Source of the DNA: Oscillospiraceae bacterium
Lineage (GTDB): Bacteria; Bacillota; Clostridia; Oscillospirales; Oscillospiraceae
Length of the DNA: 9,996 bases
Reading direction: 5' to 3'
Assembly: GCA_016295225.1 (NCBI GenBank)
Contig: JAEDLP010000065.1
Coordinates: 1-9,996, forward strand
Shown: positions 1 to 6,078 of the stretch, in pieces
How the letters are laid out: every line of letters begins with the position of its first letter
Position numbering within the stretch: the first letter of the stretch is position 1
Notes under the pieces: generated by a model
The model's database searches: none
Told to the model about the DNA's origin: nothing
The model's input: the letters and a program-made list of their open reading frames with translations, nothing else
Translations under genes and position numbers: made by a program

Positions 1-54
1 AGCGCCACCTTGCCAAGGTGGAGGTAGCGAGTTCGAGCCTCGTCACTCGCTCCA
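1..54 (+). tRNA. tRNA-Gly (anticodon GCC), 3' part only
   Basis: The window opens inside this gene. Visible parts are the anticodon stem CCACC/GGTGG (5-9 with 17-21) around loop TTGCCAA, giving anticodon GCC at 12-14. The T arm (27-31 with 39-43) has loop TTCGAGC. The 3' acceptor strand CACTCGC is at 44-50, discriminator T at 51 and an encoded CCA at 52-54. The 5' acceptor strand and D arm lie outside the window; the 5' strand should read GCGAGTG. Confidence 0.93.
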
Positions 55-97
55 TTTATAATAAAGACCACACGCAAGTGTGGTCTTTATTATAAAT
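54..97. terminator. 20-bp perfect bidirectional hairpin after tRNA-Gly
   Basis: Bases 54-73 pair perfectly with 78-97 around a GCAA (GNRA-type) loop. The stem core is GACCACAC/GTGTGGTC and the outer part is A/T-only, so both strands have a U-rich 3' arm. The last A of the tRNA CCA is the first base of the stem. It probably ends the transcript of the upstream tRNA cluster. The run of Us is inside the stem rather than after it, which is atypical, so it could instead protect a 3' end. Confidence 0.7.
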
Positions 98-120
98 GGT
101 GACCTATGGTCATTTTACAT

Positions 121-194
<74 letters not shown>

Positions 195-229
195 AACGCC
201 GCGTCCCAATCGGGATGCGGTGTTTTTTT
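195..229 (+). terminator. Intrinsic terminator after tRNA-Cys
   Basis: Bases 196-207 pair with 212-223 (12 bp including two G-U pairs) around a 4-base loop, followed by a T run at 223-229. This is a canonical Rho-independent terminator starting one base after the CCA end of tRNA-Cys. Confidence 0.92.
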
Positions 230-283
230 CTGCCTGAAATAATATACAACTATAGAAAGAAGAAAAAATCCATGCTATTTCTG

Positions 284-312
284 TTGTGACCCGCTTGTAA
301 ATGTGATAAAAT
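284..312 (+). promoter_or_regulatory. Sigma-A promoter for the DUF1836-tatD-radical SAM operon
   Basis: A -35 box TTGTGA (284-289, 4/6) and a -10 box TAAAAT (307-312, 5/6) are separated by exactly 17 bp, with an extended -10 TGA at 304-306. The region is AT-rich and lies between the tRNA-Cys terminator and the first gene. The predicted start near 319 leaves a leader of about 78 bases before the ATG at 397. Confidence 0.6.
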
Positions 313-396
313 AAAAGAGCATACAGCGTGCCTGCGAAACCATCTAGTATCTGCCAACAGAACCATGATTTTTCCACATTGAAAGAGAGCGCAACC

Positions 397-1047
397 ATGA
401 GCTACGACAAAGAACTCGTCGCCCACAAGCTGCGGCGATGGGAGAATTACCTCATCAACTACAAGCTCCCCGCCTGGAAGGAGCTTCCCGACATCGGCCT
501 GTATATGGATCAGGTCATCGCCCTGCTGGGCCAGTACCTGGACTTCATCCCTGTGGAGGACCAGAAGAACAAGCCCGTGACCCCCACCACCATCAACAAC
601 TACGTCCGCCTGAAGGTCATGCCCGCACCGGAGAAGCGAAAGTACTACCGCATCCACATCGCCTATCTCATTATGATCTTCACCCTGAAGCAGGGAACCA
701 GCATCAACGGCATCCAGCAGCTCCTGCCGGTCAACGCCCCTGAGGACGAGGTCAAGGCCTTTTATACCAACTATATCCAGCGGCTCCAGGAAATTTCCCT
801 GTTCTACATCGAGCAGACCCGGGCCGCCGCCCAGGATCTGCTGGACCGGCCCAAGGAGGCCAAGGAGGAGGCCATCGAGCACTTCATCATCCAGAGCATC
901 CTCATGTCCGGCTTCTCCCGCATCCTGGCCGACAAGCTTCTGCGCCTGCGGGACGCCGACACCCAGCAGGTTCTGGAGCAGGAAGCCATCAGCGATGCCC
1001 GGGGCTACCATCCCACCATCGCCCCGGACAAAAAGAAGGAGGACTGA
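397..1047 (+). CDS. DUF1836 family protein, putative MerR-like DNA-binding regulator
   Basis: The 216-aa protein is recognised as DUF1836, a Firmicutes family of unknown function. Its hallmark stretch is visible: LPAWKELPDIGLYMDQVI (residues 24-41) followed by VTPTTINNYVRLKVMPAP (61-78) and KYYRIHIAYLIMI (82-94). Residues 61-111 read like a MerR-type winged helix-turn-helix (helix, turn, then a Tyr-Arg-His wing and a helical hinge). DNA binding is therefore my inference, not an established role. The C-terminal half is helical and charged and ends in a KKKED tail. The ATG at 397 is preferred over a GTG at 328 because a GAAAGAGAG element lies just upstream and family similarity begins near residue 10. 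It is first in a three-gene operon; its stop is 3 bp before tatD. A role as operon regulator is possible but untested. Confidence 0.88.
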   Translation: MSYDKELVAHKLRRWENYLINYKLPAWKELPDIGLYMDQVIALLGQYLDFIPVEDQKNKPVTPTTINNYVRLKVMPAPEKRKYYRIHIAYLIMIFTLKQGTSINGIQQLLPVNAPEDEVKAFYTNYIQRLQEISLFYIEQTRAAAQDLLDRPKEAKEEAIEHFIIQSILMSGFSRILADKLLRLRDADTQQVLEQEAISDARGYHPTIAPDKKKED

Positions 1048-1050
1048 CCC

Positions 1051-1815
1051 ATGCTCTTTGACACCCACGCCCACTACTATTCCTCTGCCTTCGATGAGGA
1101 CCGGGATCAGGTTCTGTCCTCCCTGCCCGGGGAGGGGGTCGGCCTGGTCCTCTGCCCCGGCAACGACCTGTGGTCCTCCCGCCGGTGCATCGAGATGGCC
1201 GAGCAGTACCCCCACCTCTACGCCGCCGCCGGGGTCCACCCTGAGGACGCCCTGGATCTGCCCGCCGACTGGCTCCAACAGGTGGAGGCCATGGCCGCTC
1301 ACCCCAAGGTCAAGGCCATCGGAGAGATCGGCCTGGACTACTACTGGAAGGAGGTCCCCCACGACCTTCAGAAGGAGGTTTTCCGGGCCCAGATGGCCCT
1401 GGCGGAGAAGCTCAATTTACCCGTCATCGTCCACGACCGGGAGGCCCACGGCGACAGTCTGGCCATCGTGAAGGAGTTCCCCAAGGTCCGGGGGGTCTTC
1501 CACTGCTACTCCGGCAGCGCCGAGGACGCCAAGACCCTCATCAAGCTGGGCTGGCACCTGTCCTTCACCGGCACCATCACCTTCAAGAACGCCCGCAAGG
1601 CCCCGGAGGTCATCGCCGCCGTCCCCATGGAGCGGATCATGGTGGAGACCGACGCCCCCTACATGGCCCCCACCCCCTTCCGGGGGAAGCGGTGCGACTC
1701 CCGCTACGTCTACCGCATGGCCGAGACCATCGCCGAGATCAAGGGCCTGTCCCGGGAAGAGGTGGAGCGGATCACCACAGAAAACGGCAAACGTCTGTTT
1801 GGAATCGAGGGTTAA
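1051..1815 (+). CDS. tatD: TatD family metal-dependent hydrolase / DNase
   Basis: The 254-aa protein has the normal TatD length and all metal-site motifs of the amidohydrolase-like TIM barrel: HxH at 6-8 (DTHAH), E92 in GEIGLDYY, H128 in VIVHDR, H151 in HCYSG and D201 in ETDAPY. TatD proteins are 3'-5' exonucleases and DNA-repair or quality-control nucleases in characterised bacteria. Despite the name they are not part of twin-arginine export. The usual HxRxA after the fourth strand reads HDREA, which is within family variation. A textbook AAGGAGG (1036-1042) lies 8 bases before the ATG, inside the end of the upstream gene, implying translational coupling. The next gene, a radical SAM protein, starts 3 bp after the stop. 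Confidence 0.96.
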   Translation: MLFDTHAHYYSSAFDEDRDQVLSSLPGEGVGLVLCPGNDLWSSRRCIEMAEQYPHLYAAAGVHPEDALDLPADWLQQVEAMAAHPKVKAIGEIGLDYYWKEVPHDLQKEVFRAQMALAEKLNLPVIVHDREAHGDSLAIVKEFPKVRGVFHCYSGSAEDAKTLIKLGWHLSFTGTITFKNARKAPEVIAAVPMERIMVETDAPYMAPTPFRGKRCDSRYVYRMAETIAEIKGLSREEVERITTENGKRLFGIEG

Positions 1816-1818
1816 CCT

Positions 1819-2424
1819 ATGGATATCATCACCTATGATTATTTCGGCAGCCTGTATATCAACATGACCAACCGCTGCGACTGCCACTGCGTCTTCTGCA
1901 TCCGGGACCAGGACGCCTCCGCCCTGGGGGGCCTGTGGCTGGAGAAGGAGCCCACGAAAGAGGCCGTCCTGGAGGAGATTCTGGGCCGGGACCTGACCCC
2001 TTATGCCGAGATCGTCTTCTGCGGCTACGGGGAGCCCACCTGCCGGGTTGATGATATGCTCTGGATCTGCGACCAGTTAAAGGCCTCCGGCCGGGCCGAC
2101 CTGCCCCCCATCCGCCTGAATACCAACGGCCACGGGAGCCTCATCAACCACCGGAACATCGCCCCCGAGCTGAAGGGCCGCCTGGACGCGGTCTCCGTGT
2201 CCCTGAACGGCTCCAACCAGGAGGAGTATGTCCGCCTGACCCGCCCCGGCTCTGGGGAGAAGGGTTGGGAGGCCATGCTGGACTTCGTCCGGGAGGCGGT
2301 GAAGTACGTCCCCAAGGTCATGGTGTCCATCGTGGACTATGACAAGAGCGACGCGGAAATTGAAGCCTGCCGGAAGCTGGCCGAGAGCCTGGGGGCTATC
2401 TTCCGGGTGCGGCCTTTCGCGTAA
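1819..2424 (+). CDS. TatD-associated radical SAM protein
   Basis: This 201-aa compact radical SAM enzyme carries the 4Fe-4S binding motif CxxxCxxC at C20, C24 and C27 (context NRCDCHCVFC). It also has the SAM-contacting GYGEPT at 69-74, RLNTNGHG at 99-106 and SLNG at 128-131. Two more cysteines (C22 inside the motif and C68) are present. It matches the family known as TatD-linked radical SAM proteins, found next to tatD in many Clostridia. The substrate is unknown. At about 200 aa it has no SPASM or other C-terminal cluster domain. The start ATG is supported by GAGG at 1807-1810, 8 bases upstream, and by the 3-bp gap from tatD. It is the last gene of the operon. The conserved neighbourhood suggests the two act on one pathway; which one cannot be read from sequence. 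Confidence 0.93.
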   Translation: MDIITYDYFGSLYINMTNRCDCHCVFCIRDQDASALGGLWLEKEPTKEAVLEEILGRDLTPYAEIVFCGYGEPTCRVDDMLWICDQLKASGRADLPPIRLNTNGHGSLINHRNIAPELKGRLDAVSVSLNGSNQEEYVRLTRPGSGEKGWEAMLDFVREAVKYVPKVMVSIVDYDKSDAEIEACRKLAESLGAIFRVRPFA

Positions 2425-2445
2425 AATGGATGAACAGTGGTTTTG

Positions 2446-2475
2446 GCTCCCCTTTAAGCTCCCCTGTGAGGGACC
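2446..2475. repeat. Short GCTCCCC direct repeat, possible remnant of a dispersed element
   Basis: GCTCCCC occurs at 2446-2452 and again at 2458-2464, separated by TTTAA. The second copy runs into a small hairpin TCCC-CTGTGA-GGGA. It sits between the radical SAM stop and the operon terminator. It resembles the GGCTCCC.../AGGGGAGC ends of small dispersed repeats that I associate with gut Oscillospiraceae genomes. That is an impression and cannot be confirmed from one copy. Confidence 0.3.
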
Positions 2476-2489
2476 CCACAACACAAAAT

Positions 2490-2518
2490 CGCCCCTGTGC
2501 GTTTCCTGCACAGGGGCG
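2490..2518. terminator. Convergent bidirectional terminator
   Basis: A perfect 11-bp stem (2490-2500 with 2508-2518) has a 7-base loop. On the plus strand it is followed by TTGCTTATTCCTT, and on the minus strand by GATTTTGTGTTG. It sits 65 bp after the radical SAM gene and 4 bp after the stop of the minus-strand DUF4364 gene. It therefore serves both converging transcripts and is the better fit to the minus-strand gene. Confidence 0.85.
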
Positions 2519-2522
2519 TTGC

Positions 2523-3062
2523 TTATTCCTTGTCTTTGGATTGCTCCTCCAGGAGCACCTGGAGGATGCCGTGGTAGAGCTTTTCCGGTTCCGCCCGGAA
2601 CTTTTCCGCCAGATGGTCCGCCTGGTCGGTGGAGACGGTGAGCATATCCAGGGTCATAATGTTGCCCTTGTCGTCGTCCAGGATGAGCCGCAGGGTCACG
2701 CCGCCGTCCTCCCGGGGGAGCAGCTCGGTGCGGACCTGGGCGTCCCGGCGGAGCACGCCGTTGACCCGGGCCAGGTTCTGATCGCACTTGCGGCGGACGG
2801 AAAAGGCCAGGCTGCTCTCGCAGATCTTCCCGTTGCGGCGGCCCTTGTCGGTGATGGAATACTTGCCGTCCTCCAGGGTCAGGTGCTCGGTGTCTACCAG
2901 CTCAGACACCGACTCGGCAAAGTCGAAGTACTCCACGCCGTCGTCGCAGAAGGTCAGATCGGCCAGGGTGGGGAAATCCACCGGGGAGGCCACCCGGGCC
3001 ATCAGGTAGAGCACCAGGAACTTGATATCCAGTTTGTCGTGAATGAATCCCGTCCGGCTCAT
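2523..3062 (-). CDS. DUF4364 family winged-helix protein
   Basis: The 179-aa protein matches DUF4364, a family confined mostly to Clostridia and of unknown function. The N-terminal 75 residues look like a winged helix-turn-helix: KLDIKFLVLYLMARV (10-24), a second helix around FPTLADLTF (30-38), then a recognition-like helix and a wing LEDGKYSITDKGR (63-75) typical of PadR/MarR-like folds. The C-terminal half contains alternating hydrophobic strands (VTLRLILDDD, IMTLDMLTVS) and ends in a charged helix. Acting as a small transcriptional regulator is an inference. The ATG at 3062 has AAAGGAGG (3070-3077) 7 bases upstream and its own promoter, so it need not depend on the upstream cysteine-rich gene, which lies 84 bp away on the same strand. 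Confidence 0.88.
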   Translation of the reverse strand: MSRTGFIHDKLDIKFLVLYLMARVASPVDFPTLADLTFCDDGVEYFDFAESVSELVDTEHLTLEDGKYSITDKGRRNGKICESSLAFSVRRKCDQNLARVNGVLRRDAQVRTELLPREDGGVTLRLILDDDKGNIMTLDMLTVSTDQADHLAEKFRAEPEKLYHGILQVLLEEQSKDKE

Positions 3063-3078
3063 GGCGCGTCCTCCTTTG

Positions 3079-3093
3079 AAACCCCTGGGGTTT
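3079..3093. promoter_or_regulatory. Perfect 15-bp palindrome in the DUF4364 leader
   Basis: AAACCCC-T-GGGGTTT is a perfect dyad with 7-bp arms. It lies between the predicted transcription start (near 3097) and the ribosome binding site (3070-3077) of the DUF4364 gene. It could be an operator, possibly autoregulatory since the product looks like a winged-helix protein, or a leader hairpin that comes within one base of the Shine-Dalgarno. Confidence 0.4.
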
Positions 3094-3103
3094 GTACCTG
3101 AAT

Positions 3104-3132
3104 ATTATACTAAAGTTCTGGGGAAAGGACAA
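3104..3132 (-). promoter_or_regulatory. Sigma-A promoter for the DUF4364 gene
   Basis: On the minus strand, TTGTCC (3127-3132, 4/6) and a perfect TATAAT (3104-3109) are 17 bp apart, in the AT-rich gap between the cysteine-rich gene and the DUF4364 gene. Confidence 0.7.
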
Positions 3133-3146
3133 GGATTTTTTGCGGC

Positions 3147-4013
3147 TCAGCACCGGCCGTTGTCGTCCTCCTCCATCCCCGGCAGGGTGCTGGGCGGGAA
3201 GAACTCGCCCACGGGGAAGCGGATCTGGCGGAAGATCTCGCAGGGATCGTCATCGTGATCCTCGTCGCTGCCGCTGCACTCCCGGGTGGGCATGCAGTAG
3301 TCGTACATGGGGATCAGAAGCTGGGAGTCCCGCTCCAGCCGGACCATGGAGAACTGGCCCAGAGTCACATACAGCCGGCGGCAGTTGGCCTCAAAGGTCA
3401 GCTCACAGTCGAAGCAGGCGCTGATGCAGGCGGGGATCTCGGTGAGGTCGTTTTCCGCGCTGCATCCACCGGTGGGCGGCGGACAGGGGCCGCAGGGCGG
3501 GCAGCAGGGAGCCTCGCAGGGGTCGGAGAGCTTTAAGCTCAGGACGATGGGGTCCACGGCCTCGATGACCGCCTCGGGGAGGTTGGTCCGGCCGCAGCAG
3601 CATTCCTCCAGGGCGGGGTCCCGGGAGGAGAAGATCTTGGCGTTGCCCTCGCTGCCGAAGAGCAGCACCCGCTTGTCAAAGACCGCCAGGCCGCAGACCT
3701 CTGCCGGGCGGCCGCCCCCCACGAAGGCCTCGGCGGTGATGCGGTAATAATACCGGATGTCCACGCTGTAGAACCCCCGGTTGTAGGTGGCGGGCTCCAC
3801 GTCGATGTAGGCGTGGAGCAGCTCGGCGCGGCCGCCCCGGACGCTCAGGGCCCGGTCAAGGATGGCCTGGGAAGTTCGGGTGGGATAGACCCGAAGGTCT
3901 TCGATGCAGTCTTTATCCCGGCAGCTATCGTAGATTTTTTTGGTATGGATACACACGGCTTCCCGGATGCCGCCGCTGTCCTGGACAGGACCGGGCACGA
4001 CTCGTTCACTCAT
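3147..4013 (-). CDS. Conserved cysteine-rich protein, possible spore-surface protein
   Basis: This 288-aa protein has 21 cysteines and no signal peptide or membrane segment. The N-terminal module contains VCIHTKKIYDSCRDKDCIED (20-39) and RVYPT, then a strand-rich part with NRGFYSVDIRYYYRITAEAF (78-97). A CCC triplet is at 138-140. A Cys/Pro cluster, PCEAPCCPPCGPCPPP, is at 165-180. The C-terminal part has an acidic patch GSDEDHDDD, the stretch FPVGEFFPP (266-274), and ends in Cys. I recognise the YDSCRDKDCIEDLRV pattern as a recurring hypothetical-protein family of Clostridia but know no assigned function. Cysteine-rich, soluble composition and Clostridia restriction suggest a spore coat or exosporium component, which is a guess. 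The ATG at 4013 has AGGAGG 7 bases upstream. An in-frame extension to 4175 is rejected because it crosses a terminator hairpin. No clear terminator follows, so read-through into the DUF4364 gene is possible. Confidence 0.8.
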   Translation of the reverse strand: MSERVVPGPVQDSGGIREAVCIHTKKIYDSCRDKDCIEDLRVYPTRTSQAILDRALSVRGGRAELLHAYIDVEPATYNRGFYSVDIRYYYRITAEAFVGGGRPAEVCGLAVFDKRVLLFGSEGNAKIFSSRDPALEECCCGRTNLPEAVIEAVDPIVLSLKLSDPCEAPCCPPCGPCPPPTGGCSAENDLTEIPACISACFDCELTFEANCRRLYVTLGQFSMVRLERDSQLLIPMYDYCMPTRECSGSDEDHDDDPCEIFRQIRFPVGEFFPPSTLPGMEEDDNGRC

Positions 4014-4031
4014 GGTACTACCTCCTACTCT

Positions 4032-4064
4032 CATAGACTGGCATGGTTGCCATTCCATTCTATG
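4032..4064 (-). promoter_or_regulatory. Nested dyad over a putative sporulation-type -10 element
   Basis: An outer inverted repeat CATAGA (4032-4037)/TCTATG (4059-4064) encloses an inner one TGGCA (4039-4043)/TGCCA (4048-4052) with loop TGGT. Read on the minus strand, 4064-4057 is CATAGAAT, matching the CATAnnnT form of the -10 element of mother-cell sigma factors (sigma-E/sigma-K). It lies 43 bp before the cysteine-rich gene's ATG. There is no convincing sigma-A -35. A short AC-type -35 (CACC, near 4080-4083) is at a roughly plausible distance. The dyad may instead be a regulator site. Confidence 0.35.
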
Positions 4065-4092
4065 TGGAGCGGGGGAAAGGGTGCGTCCGATC

Positions 4093-4108
4093 GGCATATA
4101 GGCATATA
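4093..4108. repeat. Tandem GGCATATA duplication
   Basis: GGCATATA occurs twice back to back (4093-4100 and 4101-4108), just outside the terminator hairpin of the M56 gene and upstream of the putative promoter of the cysteine-rich gene. It may be a small tandem duplication or a paired half-site. Confidence 0.4.
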
Positions 4109-4113
4109 GAAAG

Positions 4114-4168
4114 AAAGCAGGAAACGAAAGACAGACCCATGGGGTTTGGGCCTTCCGTTTCCTGCTTT
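4114..4168 (-). terminator. Terminator hairpin after the M56 peptidase gene
   Basis: A perfect 13-bp stem joins 4114-4126 with 4156-4168. It encloses a 29-base loop that itself contains the palindrome CCCATGGG. On the minus strand the stem is followed by CTTTCTATATG, a T-rich but interrupted tail. It lies 20 bp after the stop of the M56 gene, so it most likely ends that transcript before the cysteine-rich gene. Confidence 0.65.
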
Positions 4169-4188
4169 GTTCCAATGGTTGGGGGGCA

Positions 4189-5985
4189 TCATCCGAACAG
4201 ATACCCTGCCTGGTAGGCCCAGTCGCTCAGGTAGTAGCCCAGGCCCCAGGGCTCGCCGCTGCAGTCGGTCATGTAGTCGATCTGAACCACCCGGTCCCCC
4301 TTCACCAGAAAGAGGATGGTGGGGCCGGACAGATCCGCATCCTCCGGCGTGCCGGGGGCGAACCGCCAGCAGGCGTCGTGGTCTACCAGCCCACGGGACC
4401 GGTGGGACTCGGTCATCTCCCGGTTCTCATAGCGGAGCTGAAGCTCCGGGTAGGCGGCCTGCAGATCCTCCAGGGTGGAGCCCACCCCGATCCCCCGGGC
4501 GGTGAAGCAGCCGGGCTGGATCACGGAGATGGAGCCGATGGCCGAGGGGGTGGACTCCTCTCCCGTCCACACATCCCGGGTCCGCAGGTCGGTGAGAAGG
4601 GTCACCCGGAGCAGACCCCGGTAGCTCCACTCCTCAATGGTCATCCAGAACCGGCCCAGGTTTTCGTTCACCACAGATTGCCGCTTGATATCCCAGAGGA
4701 CATAGGGGTTCCCCTGGGTCCAGGTGTCCTCATAAAACTTCAGGCCGATGGTCCAGGGTTGGTCGGGATAGCCGCCGTCTCCCAAAGGCAGGGAGAGGGA
4801 GAGCTGGAACTCCTCCCCGTACCCGTCGAAGGTGTTCCGAAGCTCCCTGACCTCCCAGCGGGAGAGCCAGTCATACCGGGCGGTGACCGCCTCCTCAGAC
4901 CCTGACAGCCAGGGGTCGGACCGGGCCGCCGTCCCTTCGGACTGGCGGGCGGGCCCCAAAGCCCCGCCGCAGGCGGTGAGGGTGACCGCCAGGACCAAGG
5001 CCAGGGTCACCATGGCCCGGGTGGTCTTTCGATGGCCCAGCACGCTGAGCAGACGCTCCCGCAGGCGCTTCATCTCCGGGGTCCAGGCGGTGGTGAGGGC
5101 AGGGGCCGGACGGGGCCGCTCCGTGGCCAGGGCCAGGAGGGTATGGCTGTAGGCCTTCCGCTGGTCGGGGTCCATGCCCTTCACCGCCCCCTCGTCGCAG
5201 GCCAGCTCGCAGGCCCGGGCGATCTCCCGCCGGATGAGGATCATCAGGGGGTTGAACCAGTGGAGGGAAGTGACCGCCGCCACAGCCCATTTATACAGGA
5301 TATCCTGCCGCCGGTAATGGGTCAGCTCATGGCGGAGGATGCACCGCAGCTCCTCTTCCCGGCCCTGATCCACATAGCGCAGCCGGGGCAGCAGGATCAT
5401 CGGGCGCAGGAACCCCACCAGCATGGGGGTGGGGACGGTGGGGTTGCACCAGAGGGCCAGCCGCGCCTGGGGACAGAAGGCATTCAGAACCCGCTGATCC
5501 TCGGGCTGAGGGGGCAGATTGGTTTCTCGCAGTGTCCGGCGGAAGCGGACGTAGGACAGGGTGAACCAGCCCATGCTGGCCGCCGCGCCGGTGAGCCACA
5601 GGATGGGTAAGATCCGGTCCCGGGAAAAGGGGGAATCGGCAGGCAGGCTGGTTGCCTCTTCCTGAACAGGGGATGGGAGATCCGGCGATGGGGCTGCCGT
5701 CCCGGCGGGCCCTTGGGCCCCAGGTTCCGCCTGGACGCTGACAGGCGCCTGGGCTGCGGTCCAGGCGGACCGGTCCAGGGTGGGCGCTTCCTGGGGCAGA
5801 GGGCTCAGGCTGACCCCCGGCAGGCCCACAGGCAGGATGAGCCGCAGGAGGACCAGTAGCCACAGGTAGTAGGCTCCGGTCCGGGAGATCTTGCCCCGGA
5901 ACAGCCGGGTGACCGCCAGCACCGCCAGGGCCAGCAGGGAGCCTGCCAGGGAAAGCTGGATCAGGGTCCATAGGCCGTGTTCCAT
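4189..5985 (-). CDS. M56 family (BlaR1/MecR1-type) membrane metallopeptidase
   Basis: The 598-aa protein has the BlaR1/MecR1 plan. Membrane segments are seen near residues 8-29, 39-55, 125-146 and 325-342. A gluzincin zinc site lies between the last two: HELTH at 219-223 (H219, E220, H223) and the third ligand E260 in ELACDE. Downstream is NPLMILIRRE-type sequence typical of M56. In BlaR1/MecR1 this domain cleaves a cognate repressor after ligand sensing. The C-terminal part (about 345-598) is extracellular by topology and has no SxxK/KTG penicillin-binding motifs, so beta-lactam sensing is unlikely. It contains a TARGIGVGSTLEDLQAAYP stretch (495-513) seen in other M56-linked lipoprotein-like domains. 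A Pro/Ala-rich linker spans about 56-120. The ATG at 5985 with AAAGGA upstream is chosen over a GTG at 6006. Unusually, no BlaI/MecI gene is adjacent; the next gene upstream is a divergent nitrilase. Confidence 0.9.
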   Translation of the reverse strand: MEHGLWTLIQLSLAGSLLALAVLAVTRLFRGKISRTGAYYLWLLVLLRLILPVGLPGVSLSPLPQEAPTLDRSAWTAAQAPVSVQAEPGAQGPAGTAAPSPDLPSPVQEEATSLPADSPFSRDRILPILWLTGAAASMGWFTLSYVRFRRTLRETNLPPQPEDQRVLNAFCPQARLALWCNPTVPTPMLVGFLRPMILLPRLRYVDQGREEELRCILRHELTHYRRQDILYKWAVAAVTSLHWFNPLMILIRREIARACELACDEGAVKGMDPDQRKAYSHTLLALATERPRPAPALTTAWTPEMKRLRERLLSVLGHRKTTRAMVTLALVLAVTLTACGGALGPARQSEGTAARSDPWLSGSEEAVTARYDWLSRWEVRELRNTFDGYGEEFQLSLSLPLGDGGYPDQPWTIGLKFYEDTWTQGNPYVLWDIKRQSVVNENLGRFWMTIEEWSYRGLLRVTLLTDLRTRDVWTGEESTPSAIGSISVIQPGCFTARGIGVGSTLEDLQAAYPELQLRYENREMTESHRSRGLVDHDACWRFAPGTPEDADLSGPTILFLVKGDRVVQIDYMTDCSGEPWGLGYYLSDWAYQAGYLFG

Positions 5986-6010
5986 ATCAGCACCATCCTT
6001 TCTCACTGTT

Positions 6011-6054
6011 GTCTATTGTAATCGTCTCCTACCGTAAACTTTATAGCAATAGAC
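6011..6054. promoter_or_regulatory. Paired BlaI-like operator candidates upstream of the M56 gene
   Basis: GTCTATTG (6011-6018) and CAATAGAC (6047-6054) form a perfect 8-bp inverted repeat 28 bp apart. Each arm is also half of a local imperfect dyad of the form GTCTATT-2-AATAGAC: 6011-6026 (second half 5/7) and 6039-6054 (first half 4/7). The second lies in the -35/-10 spacer and -10 box of the M56 promoter and the first just downstream, the normal place for BlaI/MecI repression. The match to a specific BlaI consensus is inferred. Confidence 0.45.
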
Positions 6055-6066
6055 TCCTCTTGTCAA
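6040..6066 (-). promoter_or_regulatory. Promoter of the M56 peptidase gene
   Basis: On the minus strand there is a perfect -35 TTGACA (6061-6066). It is followed after 15 bp by TATAAA (6040-6045), or after 17 bp by TAAAGT. The -35 lies within a perfect small palindrome CTCTTG-T-CAAGAG (6057-6069). The short spacing may mean the promoter is weak unless activated. Confidence 0.55.
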
Positions 6067-6078
6067 GAGATCCCGGGG

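Noticed and set aside
250..1362. Long minus-strand open frame across the DUF1836 and tatD genes
   Set aside because: It is antisense to two well-recognised genes, has low-complexity Gly/Val/Leu/Asp composition typical of the complement of GC-rich codons, and spans a promoter.
4014..4175. N-terminal extension of the cysteine-rich protein to an upstream ATG at 4175
   Set aside because: The extension would run through the M56 terminator hairpin and the nested dyad. The internal ATG at 4013 has an ideal AGGAGG at 7 bases.
4189..5985. True BlaR1 beta-lactam sensor
   Set aside because: The C-terminal domain shows no SxxK or KTG-type penicillin-binding motifs, and no blaI or beta-lactamase gene is near.
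5986..6006. GTG start for the M56 protein seven codons upstream
   Set aside because: The ATG at 5985 puts the AAAGGA at a proper distance, and the first membrane helix follows directly.
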